7,561 nt of DNA, taken from Acidobacteriota bacterium (GTDB lineage Bacteria; Acidobacteriota; Thermoanaerobaculia; Multivoradales; JAHEKO01). Location: assembly GCA_030610025.1 (NCBI GenBank), contig JAUWSP010000122.1, positions 1-7,561 of the forward strand, given 5' to 3'. The first letter of the stretch is position 1. Every line of letters begins with the position of its first letter. The position numbers and the translations under genes are program-made. This document shows positions 1 to 6,747 of the stretch, in pieces. The notes beneath the pieces are model-generated. The model was not told the origin of the DNA, made no database searches, and worked only from the letters and a program-made list of their open reading frames with translations.

Positions 1-329
1 AAGGCTATGTCAGCGACAAAGCTCAACCAGTCGACCCAGCCAATGACGAAACCGGGGAACGGCCCGTAGGCATGACGCACCAGGGCGTAGATTCCCCCGG
101 ATCGCGGCGTCATACTCACCAGTTCGCCCGCCACTGCCGTGCTCAATAGTATGAACAGGCCGCCCAACAACCAGAGGGACACAAACATCAACGGATCGGG
201 AACAACCGCAGCAACTTCCCCGGGCGTTCGTAAGATTCCCAGGCCAATGATGCCGCCGATGGTGACAGCCAATGTGAAACCGCTGCCTAGCCTTCGCCTC
301 GGTCGGTGCTGTCTGTCACGGGTGCTCAC
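1..329 (-). CDS. APC-family amino acid permease, N-terminal part only (runs off the window)
   Basis: Reading the minus strand from a GTG at 329-327 gives 109 residues before the window ends. A basic, Arg-rich cytoplasmic start (residues 1-13) is followed by a membrane segment at about 17-37 holding the glycine-rich GGIIGLGILRTPG (25-37). This is the broken-helix substrate-binding signature of TM1 in the amino acid-polyamine-organocation (APC) superfamily. TM2 lies at about 46-66. The GELVSMTPRSGGIYALVRHA stretch (68-87) and the start of TM3 (92-109) are equally typical. Such proteins are inner-membrane amino acid transporters of about 430-500 residues, so roughly three quarters is missing; substrate cannot be told. 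The start is well fixed: an in-frame TAG directly precedes GTG, and AGAGG lies 6 bases upstream as a ribosome binding site. It follows the damaged reading frame and the methyltransferase on the same strand. Confidence 0.85.
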   Translation of the reverse strand, partial: MSTRDRQHRPRRRLGSGFTLAVTIGGIIGLGILRTPGEVAAVVPDPLMFVSLWLLGGLFILLSTAVAGELVSMTPRSGGIYALVRHAYGPFPGFVIGWVDWLSFVADIA

Positions 330-383
330 CTAGAACCTCTGATGCGATCCCCCCCGATCGGCCCGGGGAGTAGCCCGACTACT
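330..383 (-). other. Short intergenic leader of the permease gene with two small stem-loops
   Basis: Two inverted repeats lie between the TAA at 386-384 and the permease start. AGTAG (369-373) and CTACT (379-383) form a 5-bp stem with a 5-base loop immediately after the stop codon. CCCCG (352-356) and CGGGG (364-368) form a second 5-bp stem around the 8-bp palindrome region CCGATCGG. Neither is followed by a T-run on the minus strand, so they are not canonical intrinsic terminators. The ribosome binding site AGAGG of the permease lies at 336-340. Function is unknown; the stems could be a weak attenuator or chance in GC-rich DNA. Confidence 0.3.
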
Positions 384-657
384 TTAGACGACTTCGACCA
401 TTTTCTCGCCGGTGGCGTTGCGAATGAACTCGAGGCTGGGCCAATCCAAGCGGATTTGCCAGACAAGATGGGGCACGAAGTGCATCGTAGCTCAGAGTCT
501 TGCCCGCGGCGCGTTCGTCGCGGTCGGAGAGCACCCAATACGAGTTGCGTACCTGTGAGCTATTGAATGGAATGCGCTTGGAATGGTAGCCCAGGCGGGA
601 TTGGAACCGAGAGCGGTTCAGGAGTGCTGACGTTCGACCACCTTGCTGCCCCGGCAC
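384..657 (-). pseudogene. Frameshifted short reading frame, unknown function (possible gene remnant or sequencing indel)
   Basis: The 379-bp gap between methyltransferase and permease holds no clean gene, but it does hold a broken coding signal. One minus frame is open from 690 (after TGA 693-691), with a possible GTG start at 657, and reads sensibly to about 487 (segment RNSYWVLSDRDERAAGK). From 485 the coding character moves to the next frame, which starts at ATG 485-483 and ends at TAA 386-384 (segments MHFVPHLVWQIRLDWP and FIRNATGEKMVEVV). Counted by hand, G or C at third codon positions is about 29/38 before the jump in the first frame, drops to about one third after it, and is 26/33 in the second frame. 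Skipping one base at 486 joins them into about 90 residues. I do not recognise the family. It may be a decayed gene, a single-base assembly error, or two chance frames. Confidence 0.35.
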
Positions 658-708
658 CGTCCCACGGAACTCGACTCCAACGTGACGATGTCAAGCTATG
701 GGAGATAT

Positions 709-1416
709 CTAGCCCACAATGTCGGATGGCTCGGGTCCCATCACCAGAGAGAAACGGAAGGGGAAGCGTTTTCGCAACTCGGATGTTTCCTGGGTGAGGG
801 TCAGTTCCTCGACCCTGTCCAGGTGCCAGGCCTGGTCTGCCGACAGCTTGCCGTCGTAAAGCGCGACGCGTCCCGCACCGAGAAGAGGTAGTAGGAGACG
901 AGCGAGGAGGCGCGCCATGAAGGACTGGCGCAGATCGATCACCAGGGCTGCCCGTCGGCAGACCCGCCGCATCTCGGCCAGGATTCTCGAGTTCTCCGGT
1001 CTGTCGAAGTGGTGAAAGAAGAGGTTTGACAGCGACCAGTCGACAGCTCCAGTACGGAACGGCAAATGCTCTGCGGAGGCCACGACCCGCAGCTGCTCGT
1101 GGCCGCGACGGCGACCGATGACCAGATGACAGAGCTTGAAGTCGAGGCCGATGGCTCGCAGTGCGATCCCGTGGCGGCGGGCATCCCTGACCAAGGCGGC
1201 CGAGACCTGACCGCCGCCGGTGCCGATTTCCAGCAGCGTCTGCTTTCGACCCTCATCGACGAGGTGCTCTCTCAACGTGCGGCGAGGCGCCATCAGGCCC
1301 AGCGTCCAGTGGTTGATCCGTTCGAGGTCGGTGAGTGCCCGCTCGGTCTCATCCAGGCCGAGCCCCGGGGAGTCCATGAGCTCGGGAGTGCGCCGTTGAT
1401 GCTTGCGGAACTTCAT
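709..1416 (-). CDS. Class I SAM-dependent methyltransferase
   Basis: This 235-residue protein carries the seven-strand SAM methyltransferase signature. Motif I is LLEIGTGGGQVS (61-72), the acidic residue after strand 2 is D92 (IGLDFK), motif III is ASAEHLPF (113-120), and a motif IV-like strand is VDWSLSNLFFHHF (125-137). A long helix around 145-153 leads to the strand ALVIDL (157-162). It should transfer a methyl group from SAM to a small molecule or other acceptor in the cytoplasm; the acceptor is unknown. The N-terminus (RTPELMDSPGLGLDETERAL then LERINHW) resembles small methyltransferases often encoded with type III polyketide synthases and FAD oxidoreductases. That link is from memory of the family, and no such partner is in view. 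The ATG is the first start after an in-frame TGA at about 1466; AGG lies 6 bases upstream. It is divergent from the cyclase gene, 78 bp apart. Confidence 0.85.
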   Translation of the reverse strand: MKFRKHQRRTPELMDSPGLGLDETERALTDLERINHWTLGLMAPRRTLREHLVDEGRKQTLLEIGTGGGQVSAALVRDARRHGIALRAIGLDFKLCHLVIGRRRGHEQLRVVASAEHLPFRTGAVDWSLSNLFFHHFDRPENSRILAEMRRVCRRAALVIDLRQSFMARLLARLLLPLLGAGRVALYDGKLSADQAWHLDRVEELTLTQETSELRKRFPFRFSLVMGPEPSDIVG

Positions 1417-1451
1417 GACGAGCCTGAGGATGCCGATTGTGCCAGATCCGA

Positions 1452-1480
1452 TTGAGGAACTGGGTCAGACAGCATACGAT
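1452..1480 (+). promoter_or_regulatory. Candidate sigma70-type promoter for the diguanylate cyclase gene
   Basis: TTGAGG (1452-1457) and TACGAT (1475-1480) are separated by exactly 17 bases and each matches the consensus at four of six positions. Transcription would start near 1487, only about 8 bases before the ATG at 1495. This fits the absence of a clear Shine-Dalgarno sequence before that ATG and suggests a nearly leaderless mRNA. The match is moderate and rests on eye inspection only. Confidence 0.3.
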
Positions 1481-1494
1481 CGGCCCGTCTGGCC

Positions 1495-3210
1495 ATGAAC
1501 AAGGAATCCACCTTTCGCGTCGAGCTTCTCCGTGGTGCCGTGCCTGCGGCGGTCGCCCTGGCTTTGCTGCTGGCCGCACCTTTGTGGCAGCGATGGCTAC
1601 CGGCGCCGGAGCCCGCGGCGAGATGGCCTTACCTGGTCCTATGCCTGGTTGCCGCCGCGGCCAGCCTGTATGGGTCGAGGCGACGCTGGACCCTCGACCT
1701 GGGCACTGTGAGCCTGCCGGTGGCAGTGGGTTTCTTCGGTACTGCCATGGCCGCGTGGCTGGTGCTGGTGGCCTACGCCTCGAGGGAAGTGCTGCTGCGC
1801 CTGTTGCCTTCGAGGCCAGCCAGGCCGGTTCGGTCAGAGCCCAGAGTGGACTTGGTTGCGCGAGGCGCGCACCTGGCTCTGGCGACCCTGGCCGCAGGTT
1901 GGGTCTGGCAAGGCGGGAATGCGAACCAGAGCCTTGGTTGGCAGTTGTTGGCGGTGGTCACCTATCTCGTGGTGCTCCTGGGCCTTCACCTGCTGGACCG
2001 ACAGTGGGCTCGGCTCTGGGAGACCCTGGAGTGGAGAGAGATTGCCGGCTCGTTGGCTCTCGATTCGATCGGTTGGCTGGTAGGAATGGCGTTCATACCG
2101 GTTGTGGCGAGCCTGGGCTGGCCGGTGGCTCTCGTACCGCTCGCCGCACTGGGACTGCTGGCTGCGGAGACGGCCAGGAACCTTCATCTGCGCCGTCGCG
2201 CGGTCCATCAGGTGGCGGAGCTCTGGGAGGTGACGCGAGCCGGACACCGGATCATCTTCCGCAGCCCCGATCTGGCCGGCATGGTCGGGCAGGTTCTGGA
2301 GGAATGCCGCAGCGTGGTTCCTTTCTCCTGGTTCCAGTTCGAGCTGCTGCAGGGGGACGGGGGACCCAGGAGCTGGTTCGCGGGTCCGGACGGCCGGATT
2401 GAAGAGGGCATTCCGGAGCCGGCCGACAGCCCGCCTGCCCTGCCCGGCGTCCACCGCAGGTCGTCGTGGAAGATTCTCGGCCGCGAGCTGAAAGGGGACG
2501 GCGAGTCGATCGCCCGGGCGCGGTTCTGGTGCGACCCGCGGGTCCTGGAACCCACTTCGGTGGAGCTGTTGGACTCGCTGCTGCCGCAGGTCGCCTCCTC
2601 GGTCCATCGAGCGCTGCTCGATCGTCGGGCCAAGCATGACGCGTTGACAGGGTTGGCCGATCGAGGGGTCCTGGAGACACACCTCGAAGCGGTGTTCTCG
2701 GCGATCCGTGACGAGGGCGGCACGATGGCGGTCATCATGTGCGACCTGGATCGCTTCAAGAAGGTCAACGATTCCTACGGTCACGACGTCGGCGACCGAG
2801 CACTCCTGCGGATCGCGGAAGTGCTCGAGAAGCACCGCCGCGAGACCGATCTCTGTTGCCGGTATGGTGGCGAGGAGTTCGCGGTGGTTTTGGATCAGAC
2901 CAACGGTGAGACGGCGCAACGGGTGGCCGAGCGACTTCGCCTGGAGGTGCAGCGCACGGTCTTCACGGCGAAGGATCAGAGGATTCACCTCCGCCTCAGC
3001 GCCGGCGTAGCGGCCTATCCGGAACTCTTCGTCAAAGATGGCAAGGAGCTCCTCGTGCTGGCCGACGAAGCCCTCAGGATGGCAAAGAGACAGGGGCGCA
3101 ATCGAAGCCTGCTACACCTCGGTCGCGGGAAGTACCGCAAGTCCGACGGGACAGTGGTGGAGGCGGAAGAGTCTACGGCGGAGCCGGAAGCCCCCACCCT
3201 TTTCGCCTGA
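1495..3210 (+). CDS. Membrane-anchored diguanylate cyclase (multi-TM, GAF-like region, GGDEF domain)
   Basis: The 571-residue protein makes cyclic di-GMP from two GTP. About seven hydrophobic segments occupy residues 13-30, 46-60, 72-95, 120-140, 150-168, 188-208 and 209-224. A linker helix and a soluble region (about 245-375) of GAF-like pattern follow, then the GGDEF domain (about 378-540). The domain opens with HDALTGLADRGVLE (381-394). It has CDLDRFKKVNDSYGHDVGD (416-434) with metal- and GTP-binding D417, N425 and D434, and the catalytic loop RYGGEEF (456-462). RETD (449-452) is a complete RxxD product-inhibition site, so the enzyme looks active and feedback-controlled. No EAL or HD-GYP domain is present. 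The input signal of the membrane part is unknown. An in-frame TGA at 1453-1455 limits the 5' end and ATG 1495 is the only ATG after it; no good Shine-Dalgarno precedes it. It converges with trkH, 21 bp apart. Confidence 0.95.
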   Translation: MNKESTFRVELLRGAVPAAVALALLLAAPLWQRWLPAPEPAARWPYLVLCLVAAAASLYGSRRRWTLDLGTVSLPVAVGFFGTAMAAWLVLVAYASREVLLRLLPSRPARPVRSEPRVDLVARGAHLALATLAAGWVWQGGNANQSLGWQLLAVVTYLVVLLGLHLLDRQWARLWETLEWREIAGSLALDSIGWLVGMAFIPVVASLGWPVALVPLAALGLLAAETARNLHLRRRAVHQVAELWEVTRAGHRIIFRSPDLAGMVGQVLEECRSVVPFSWFQFELLQGDGGPRSWFAGPDGRIEEGIPEPADSPPALPGVHRRSSWKILGRELKGDGESIARARFWCDPRVLEPTSVELLDSLLPQVASSVHRALLDRRAKHDALTGLADRGVLETHLEAVFSAIRDEGGTMAVIMCDLDRFKKVNDSYGHDVGDRALLRIAEVLEKHRRETDLCCRYGGEEFAVVLDQTNGETAQRVAERLRLEVQRTVFTAKDQRIHLRLSAGVAAYPELFVKDGKELLVLADEALRMAKRQGRNRSLLHLGRGKYRKSDGTVVEAEESTAEPEAPTLFA

Positions 3211-3236
3211 GTCCAACCTCGAACGGGAGGCTCAGG
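3206..3236. terminator. Stem-loop between convergent genes, possible shared terminator
   Basis: CCTGAG (3206-3211) pairs with CTCAGG (3231-3236), and inside it CCTC (3217-3220) pairs with GAGG (3227-3230) around a 6-base loop, leaving a 5-base bulge on one side. The TGA of the diguanylate cyclase (3208-3210) lies in one arm and the TGA of trkH (3232-3234, minus) in the other. The fold is readable on both strands, as expected for a bidirectional terminator. There is no T-run on either side, so it is not a classical Rho-independent terminator. Confidence 0.35.
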
Positions 3237-4680
3237 GTCGCCAGAAGGCGCGGCTGAACAGGGCGACGATCGAGTAGATCTCCAGCCTTCCCATCCACAT
3301 CAGCAGGATCATCAGGGCCTTGTCCCAGCCGCTCCAGAAGGCGAAGTTCTGAGTCGGTCCGACCTGTGCAAGCCCAGGGCCGATATTGCCCAGCGTCGCG
3401 GCGGAAGCCGTGGCACTGGTCACCAGGTCGGGCCCCGAGATACTGAGGAGCAGGGTGCCGGCGCCCCAGATGCTCAAGTAGAGAATGAAGAAGCCGGCAA
3501 CGCTGCGGACGACGGCGTTGGGCACCGACTTTCCGCCCACGAAGACCGCCATCATCGTGTTGGGGCTGAAGATCAGACGAGCTTCCCTGAAGGCCGAGCG
3601 CAAGCCGATGAGCATCCGCATCACCTTCATCGAGCCACCGGTGGAACCGGCGCAGCCACCCACGAACATGAGGCCGACGAGCAGCATGCGCGAGGCAACG
3701 GGCCAGACATCGAAGTCGGTGGTGACGAAGCCCGTCGTCGTGGTGATGGAGACCGTCTGGAAGACGGCATCCAGAGCTGCGCGCGGGCCATTCTCATAGG
3801 CACCCCTGCGTAGCAGGTCGAGGGTGATCACCGCGCTGACGCCCAGCATTACGTTCAGGTAGAGACGGAATTCCGAATCTCGATAGAGGTTCCAGCCACG
3901 GCGTCTCTTGAGGCCGTAGAACAGGGAGAAGTTCGTTCCCGCCAGGACCATGAAGACGATGATGACGATCTGGATCAGAGGCGAATCGAAGGCGGCGACC
4001 GAAGCATTGCGGGGTGAGAAACCGCCGGTGGACATCGTCGAGAAGGTATGGGTCAGGGCGTCATACAGATTCATGCCGCAGGCCATCAGGAGGACGGTTT
4101 CGATTCCTGACAGCATGAGGTAGATCTTCCACAAAACGCCCGCTGTGTGGGTGATCCGAGAGCCGAGTGCTTCGGAGGTCGGGCCGGGAACCTCGAGCTT
4201 GTAGAGGAAGCGAGCGCCGGGACCCAGCTCGGGCAGCAGGGCCACGAACAGGACGATGATCCCCATGCCCCCCAGCCACTGGGTGAAGCTGCGCCAGAAT
4301 AGGATTCCCAGGGCGTGCCCCTCGATGGCCGTCATCACCGAGGCGCCGGTGGTGGTGAACCCGGAGGCCGATTCGAACAGCGCGTCCATGGGGTGGGAAA
4401 AGGTGCCGGCCAGCAGGTAGGGGATGGCTCCGAAGAAAGAAGCCAGCACCCAGCCGCCCACCACGACCAGGATCCCCTCCCGACGGTAGCTCTCGCCCTT
4501 CTCGCCGCCGATGCCCACCATGATGCCGCCGACGATGGCGGTAATCAGGCTGGAGAGCAGAAAGGCGATGACCACCTTCCACTCGCCGTAGAACGCGGAG
4601 CAGAGCGCCGGGGCCAGATTCGTGGCGGCCAGCAGCAGTACGAGCCTGCCGAGGAAACGAAGAGGGACGCGGAAGTTCAC
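3232..4680 (-). CDS. trkH: Trk potassium uptake system, membrane pore subunit TrkH
   Basis: The 482-residue inner-membrane protein forms the K+ pathway of the Trk uptake system and works with TrkA. All four pore-loop repeats of the SKT (superfamily of K+ transporters) fold are visible: SGFTTTGAS (106-114), TMSTGGFS (215-222), SITTTTGFVTTD (311-322) and ATLGNIGPG (428-436). Each carries the filter glycine. GGCAGSTGGSMK (341-352) is the conserved intramembrane loop that gates the pore, and WMGRLEIYS (462-470) is the typical C-terminal signature. Length agrees with TrkH (about 480). The start is GTG at 4680-4678; the N-terminus MNFRVPLRFLGRL aligns in character with known TrkH starts, and the next Met is residue 98, inside the pore region. 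No clear Shine-Dalgarno precedes it, and trkA ends 10 bp upstream, so translational coupling is likely. Inference: trkA-trkH form an operon. Confidence 0.95.
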   Translation of the reverse strand: MNFRVPLRFLGRLVLLLAATNLAPALCSAFYGEWKVVIAFLLSSLITAIVGGIMVGIGGEKGESYRREGILVVVGGWVLASFFGAIPYLLAGTFSHPMDALFESASGFTTTGASVMTAIEGHALGILFWRSFTQWLGGMGIIVLFVALLPELGPGARFLYKLEVPGPTSEALGSRITHTAGVLWKIYLMLSGIETVLLMACGMNLYDALTHTFSTMSTGGFSPRNASVAAFDSPLIQIVIIVFMVLAGTNFSLFYGLKRRRGWNLYRDSEFRLYLNVMLGVSAVITLDLLRRGAYENGPRAALDAVFQTVSITTTTGFVTTDFDVWPVASRMLLVGLMFVGGCAGSTGGSMKVMRMLIGLRSAFREARLIFSPNTMMAVFVGGKSVPNAVVRSVAGFFILYLSIWGAGTLLLSISGPDLVTSATASAATLGNIGPGLAQVGPTQNFAFWSGWDKALMILLMWMGRLEIYSIVALFSRAFWRP

Positions 4681-4690
4681 CTGGAAGGTC

Positions 4691-6049
4691 TCACGATCGT
4701 TCGCGGCCCGGGAACAGTAAGCGAACCGTATCCAGCTCGGATTCGTGGACGAAGAGGATCACCAGATCTCCGGTTTCGAGGCGGTCATTGCCATGCGGAA
4801 CGAAGACCTCGTCACCCCGCATGACCGCTCCCACGATCAGGCCGTGTGGGGGACTGATCTCGGCCAGGGTGACGCCGGAAGCCGGGCTGGCCGGGGCCAG
4901 TTTGCGCTCCAGAACCTGGGCGGCACCCTTGTGCAAAGAGACAATGTTGGAGCTGTAACCGCTCTCGATGTACTCCTCGATTCGATCCTTGGCTAGCGTC
5001 CGAGGGCTGAAGACCTCCTGCATCCCGAGTCGTTTCCAAAGCTGCGTCGTCTCCGAGCGGTGCACCATGGCCAACACCTGGCCGACACCGAGCTCCTGTG
5101 CCAGGAGGCAGGCCATCAGGTTGCTCTCGTCGTTGGCAGTAAGGCCGACAAACGTCTTGGCCTGGCCGATCCGTTCGGCCTTGAGCAGTGCCAGATCGGT
5201 GGCGTCGCCATGGATGATCTCGAACTCCGGGAACTCCGCCGCCAGCTTCTGGGCCCTCTTCTTGTCGATCTCGATGATCTTGACCTGGATGTGCAGGGGA
5301 GCCAGGGCCCTGGCAACCGCACTGCCGGTCTCGCCACCGCCGGCTATGACGACTTTGCCGATGACTTTGCGATGGTTACTGACGGTCAACTCGGCCTGTT
5401 CGATGACTTCCGAGGTGCCGAGAATGAGGGCATCATCGCCCTCCTGCGCCTGATCGTCACCGCCGGGAATGATGAGCTCGTCACCGCGATAGAAGGCGGC
5501 GACCAGGGAGTTTCTGGGCAGCGAGACATCCCGCAGGGGTTGCTTGACGAGCGGCGAGTCGGCATCGAGATGGATCTTGCGGAGCTGGACCTTGCCTGCC
5601 GCCAGATACTCGACCGCTACGGTGCTGTGACCGTGGATCTCGTTGAGGACTCGGGTGGTGGTGAGGAGCTGGGTGGAGAGCAGGAGATCGACACCGAAGG
5701 TCCGTTCCAACAGCCGGCGATAGGCGATGACTTCTTCGGTGACGGCGAGCCGGACGATGGTCCGAAGTGCGCCGAGCTCCTTGGCGAGATTCGCCGCCGC
5801 CAGATTGGCCTCATCGGAGGACGAGACCGCCATGAAGAGCTCGCAGCCTTCGACTCCGGCGGCCGCCAGCACCGGTGGGTGAGCCCCGTTTCCGCCGACC
5901 ACCCGGACGTCCAGCTCCTCGTCGATGCGCTCCTGCTTTGCCGGGTCGAGCTCGATGACGGTGACATCCTCGCCCTGCTGGGAGAGCGACTGGGCCAGGT
6001 GATAACCGACCTCGCCAGCCCCCATGACCACGTAGTGCTTTCGATTCAT
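4691..6049 (-). CDS. trkA: Trk potassium uptake regulatory subunit TrkA (double RCK, NAD-binding)
   Basis: The 452-residue protein is the cytoplasmic gating ring subunit of Trk. It consists of two RCK halves. The first Rossmann domain has GAGEVG (10-15), acidic E33 ending strand 2, and GNGAHPPVLAAAG (53-65), followed by an RCK-C/TrkA-C domain (about 140-225). The second Rossmann domain has GGGETG (237-242), E260 and GDATD (281-285), followed by a second TrkA-C domain (about 370-450). In the family these domains bind NAD(H) and ATP or ADP and open or close TrkH. Length agrees with E. coli TrkA (458). Both nucleotide-binding loops are intact. The start is ATG 6049-6047; only a weak GGGG lies 12-15 bases upstream. 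It is first in the trkA-trkH pair and is divergent from the DUF4136 gene across 137 bp. Confidence 0.95.
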   Translation of the reverse strand: MNRKHYVVMGAGEVGYHLAQSLSQQGEDVTVIELDPAKQERIDEELDVRVVGGNGAHPPVLAAAGVEGCELFMAVSSSDEANLAAANLAKELGALRTIVRLAVTEEVIAYRRLLERTFGVDLLLSTQLLTTTRVLNEIHGHSTVAVEYLAAGKVQLRKIHLDADSPLVKQPLRDVSLPRNSLVAAFYRGDELIIPGGDDQAQEGDDALILGTSEVIEQAELTVSNHRKVIGKVVIAGGGETGSAVARALAPLHIQVKIIEIDKKRAQKLAAEFPEFEIIHGDATDLALLKAERIGQAKTFVGLTANDESNLMACLLAQELGVGQVLAMVHRSETTQLWKRLGMQEVFSPRTLAKDRIEEYIESGYSSNIVSLHKGAAQVLERKLAPASPASGVTLAEISPPHGLIVGAVMRGDEVFVPHGNDRLETGDLVILFVHESELDTVRLLFPGRERS

Positions 6050-6186
6050 GGTGTTGAGAGACCCCGGGCTCGTAGGTTCGTTGGTCAGCTGGATTGTACT
6101 AGAGGCGAGGTCGTTCGGGCCCCTGTGCTAACGTCTGTCTGCCGAAATCGGGCGCCATCGCCAGAGCTTCGCGAGAGGAGAAAGTC
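6050..6186. promoter_or_regulatory. Divergent intergenic region between trkA and the DUF4136 gene
   Basis: This 137-bp gap must hold promoters for both directions. On the minus strand TACAAT (6098-6093) matches the -10 consensus at five of six positions and would give a trkA leader of about 35-40 bases; no TTGACA-like hexamer lies 16-18 bases upstream of it. On the plus strand no pair of hexamers stands out. A strong ribosome binding site AGGAG lies before the ATG at 6187, with a 6-base spacer. I see no clear operator or riboswitch. Confidence 0.3.
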
Positions 6187-6723
6187 ATGCTGAGACCCAT
6201 CGTTTCTTGTGCGGTGATCTGCCTGATGGCGGCCGTTGCCGTCTCTGCCCAGAAGGTAGACATCCGGCAACAAGAGGGAGCGGACTTCTCTAGGTATAGC
6301 ACCTATGCCTGGGCTCCCCATCTGGACGTGGAGGCCAACCACCCACTAGCGGACGGCTCTCCCCTCGATCTGAAGATCAAGAAGACGGCGGACGCCGAGC
6401 TGGCCCGCAAGGGCTATCAGAGAGTGGGGCGAGATGAGGAGCCCGATCTGCTCCTCAACTACGTCGGTTTCAGCAGTGACGTGACCAGCATCGAAGGGTT
6501 CAGAAAGGACCTGGCTCCAGGAGTCGCCTGGATCGGCGACCCGCAGGCCCACTCCATGCGCTCCTATCGGGAGGGCACACTGGTCTTCGAGGTCGTGGAC
6601 ACCGAAACCGAAGAGATGGCGTGGAGTGGTTGGGCGGAATGCTCGGCCCGCACCTTCGAGAAGCTCAGGGCCAAAGCCGAGAAGACCACGCGCCGGGTGT
6701 TCACCTACTTTCCCGACAAGTGA
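6187..6723 (+). CDS. Secreted DUF4136 domain protein
   Basis: The 178-residue protein starts with a signal peptide: MLRPI, a hydrophobic core to about residue 19, and a VSA|Q cleavage site after Ala21. C8 and C12 sit in the hydrophobic core and not at a lipobox, so signal peptidase I export is likelier than lipoprotein processing. The mature part follows the DUF4136 pattern: VDI then DFSRYSTYAW (33-42), a DLKIKKTADAELARKGYQRV helix region (61-80), EPDLLLNYVG (85-94), and GTLVFEVVDTETEEMAWSGWA (130-150), the usual D-x-x-T-x-x-x-x-W-x-G-x-A segment. The last part is a helix rich in Lys and Arg. The domain has no settled biochemical role; it is found in many Gram-negative envelope proteins. ATG 6187 has AGGAG 6 bases upstream. 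The potassium channel gene follows after 24 bp on the same strand, so co-transcription is likely. Confidence 0.85.
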   Translation: MLRPIVSCAVICLMAAVAVSAQKVDIRQQEGADFSRYSTYAWAPHLDVEANHPLADGSPLDLKIKKTADAELARKGYQRVGRDEEPDLLLNYVGFSSDVTSIEGFRKDLAPGVAWIGDPQAHSMRSYREGTLVFEVVDTETEEMAWSGWAECSARTFEKLRAKAEKTTRRVFTYFPDK

Positions 6724-6747
6724 GGCTCGGAGAACTCGGGGATCGAG

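Noticed and set aside
306..566. Plus-strand open frame in the methyltransferase-permease gap
   Set aside because: Its third-position G+C (about 60% where it overlaps the minus-strand frame) is lower than the minus-strand reading (about 79%), and the translation has no recognised pattern.
584..655. tRNA-like stretch on the minus strand: GCCGGGG ... GGTTCCAATCC ... CCTGGGC followed by TACCA
   Set aside because: The acceptor ends pair only with a mismatch and a wobble, no D-stem or proper anticodon stem forms, the T-stem has mismatches, and the length is about five bases short for a tRNA.
1437..2402. Long plus-strand open frame of 321 codons overlapping the diguanylate cyclase
   Set aside because: Its Gly/Arg/Pro-rich translation has no domain pattern, and the overlapping frame holds clear membrane segments and leads to a complete GGDEF domain.
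1834..2988. Long minus-strand open frame of 384 codons antisense to the diguanylate cyclase
   Set aside because: Antisense shadow common in GC-rich DNA; it covers conserved GGDEF motifs on the other strand and shows no recognisable fold of its own.
4315..4824. Plus-strand open frame across the trkH-trkA junction
   Set aside because: It is antisense to conserved TrkH pore-loop residues and the TrkA C-terminus, with no start signal or family resemblance.
5060..6193. Long plus-strand open frame of 377 codons antisense to trkA
   Set aside because: TrkA has both Rossmann motifs and full family length; the antisense product is a compositional mirror of it.
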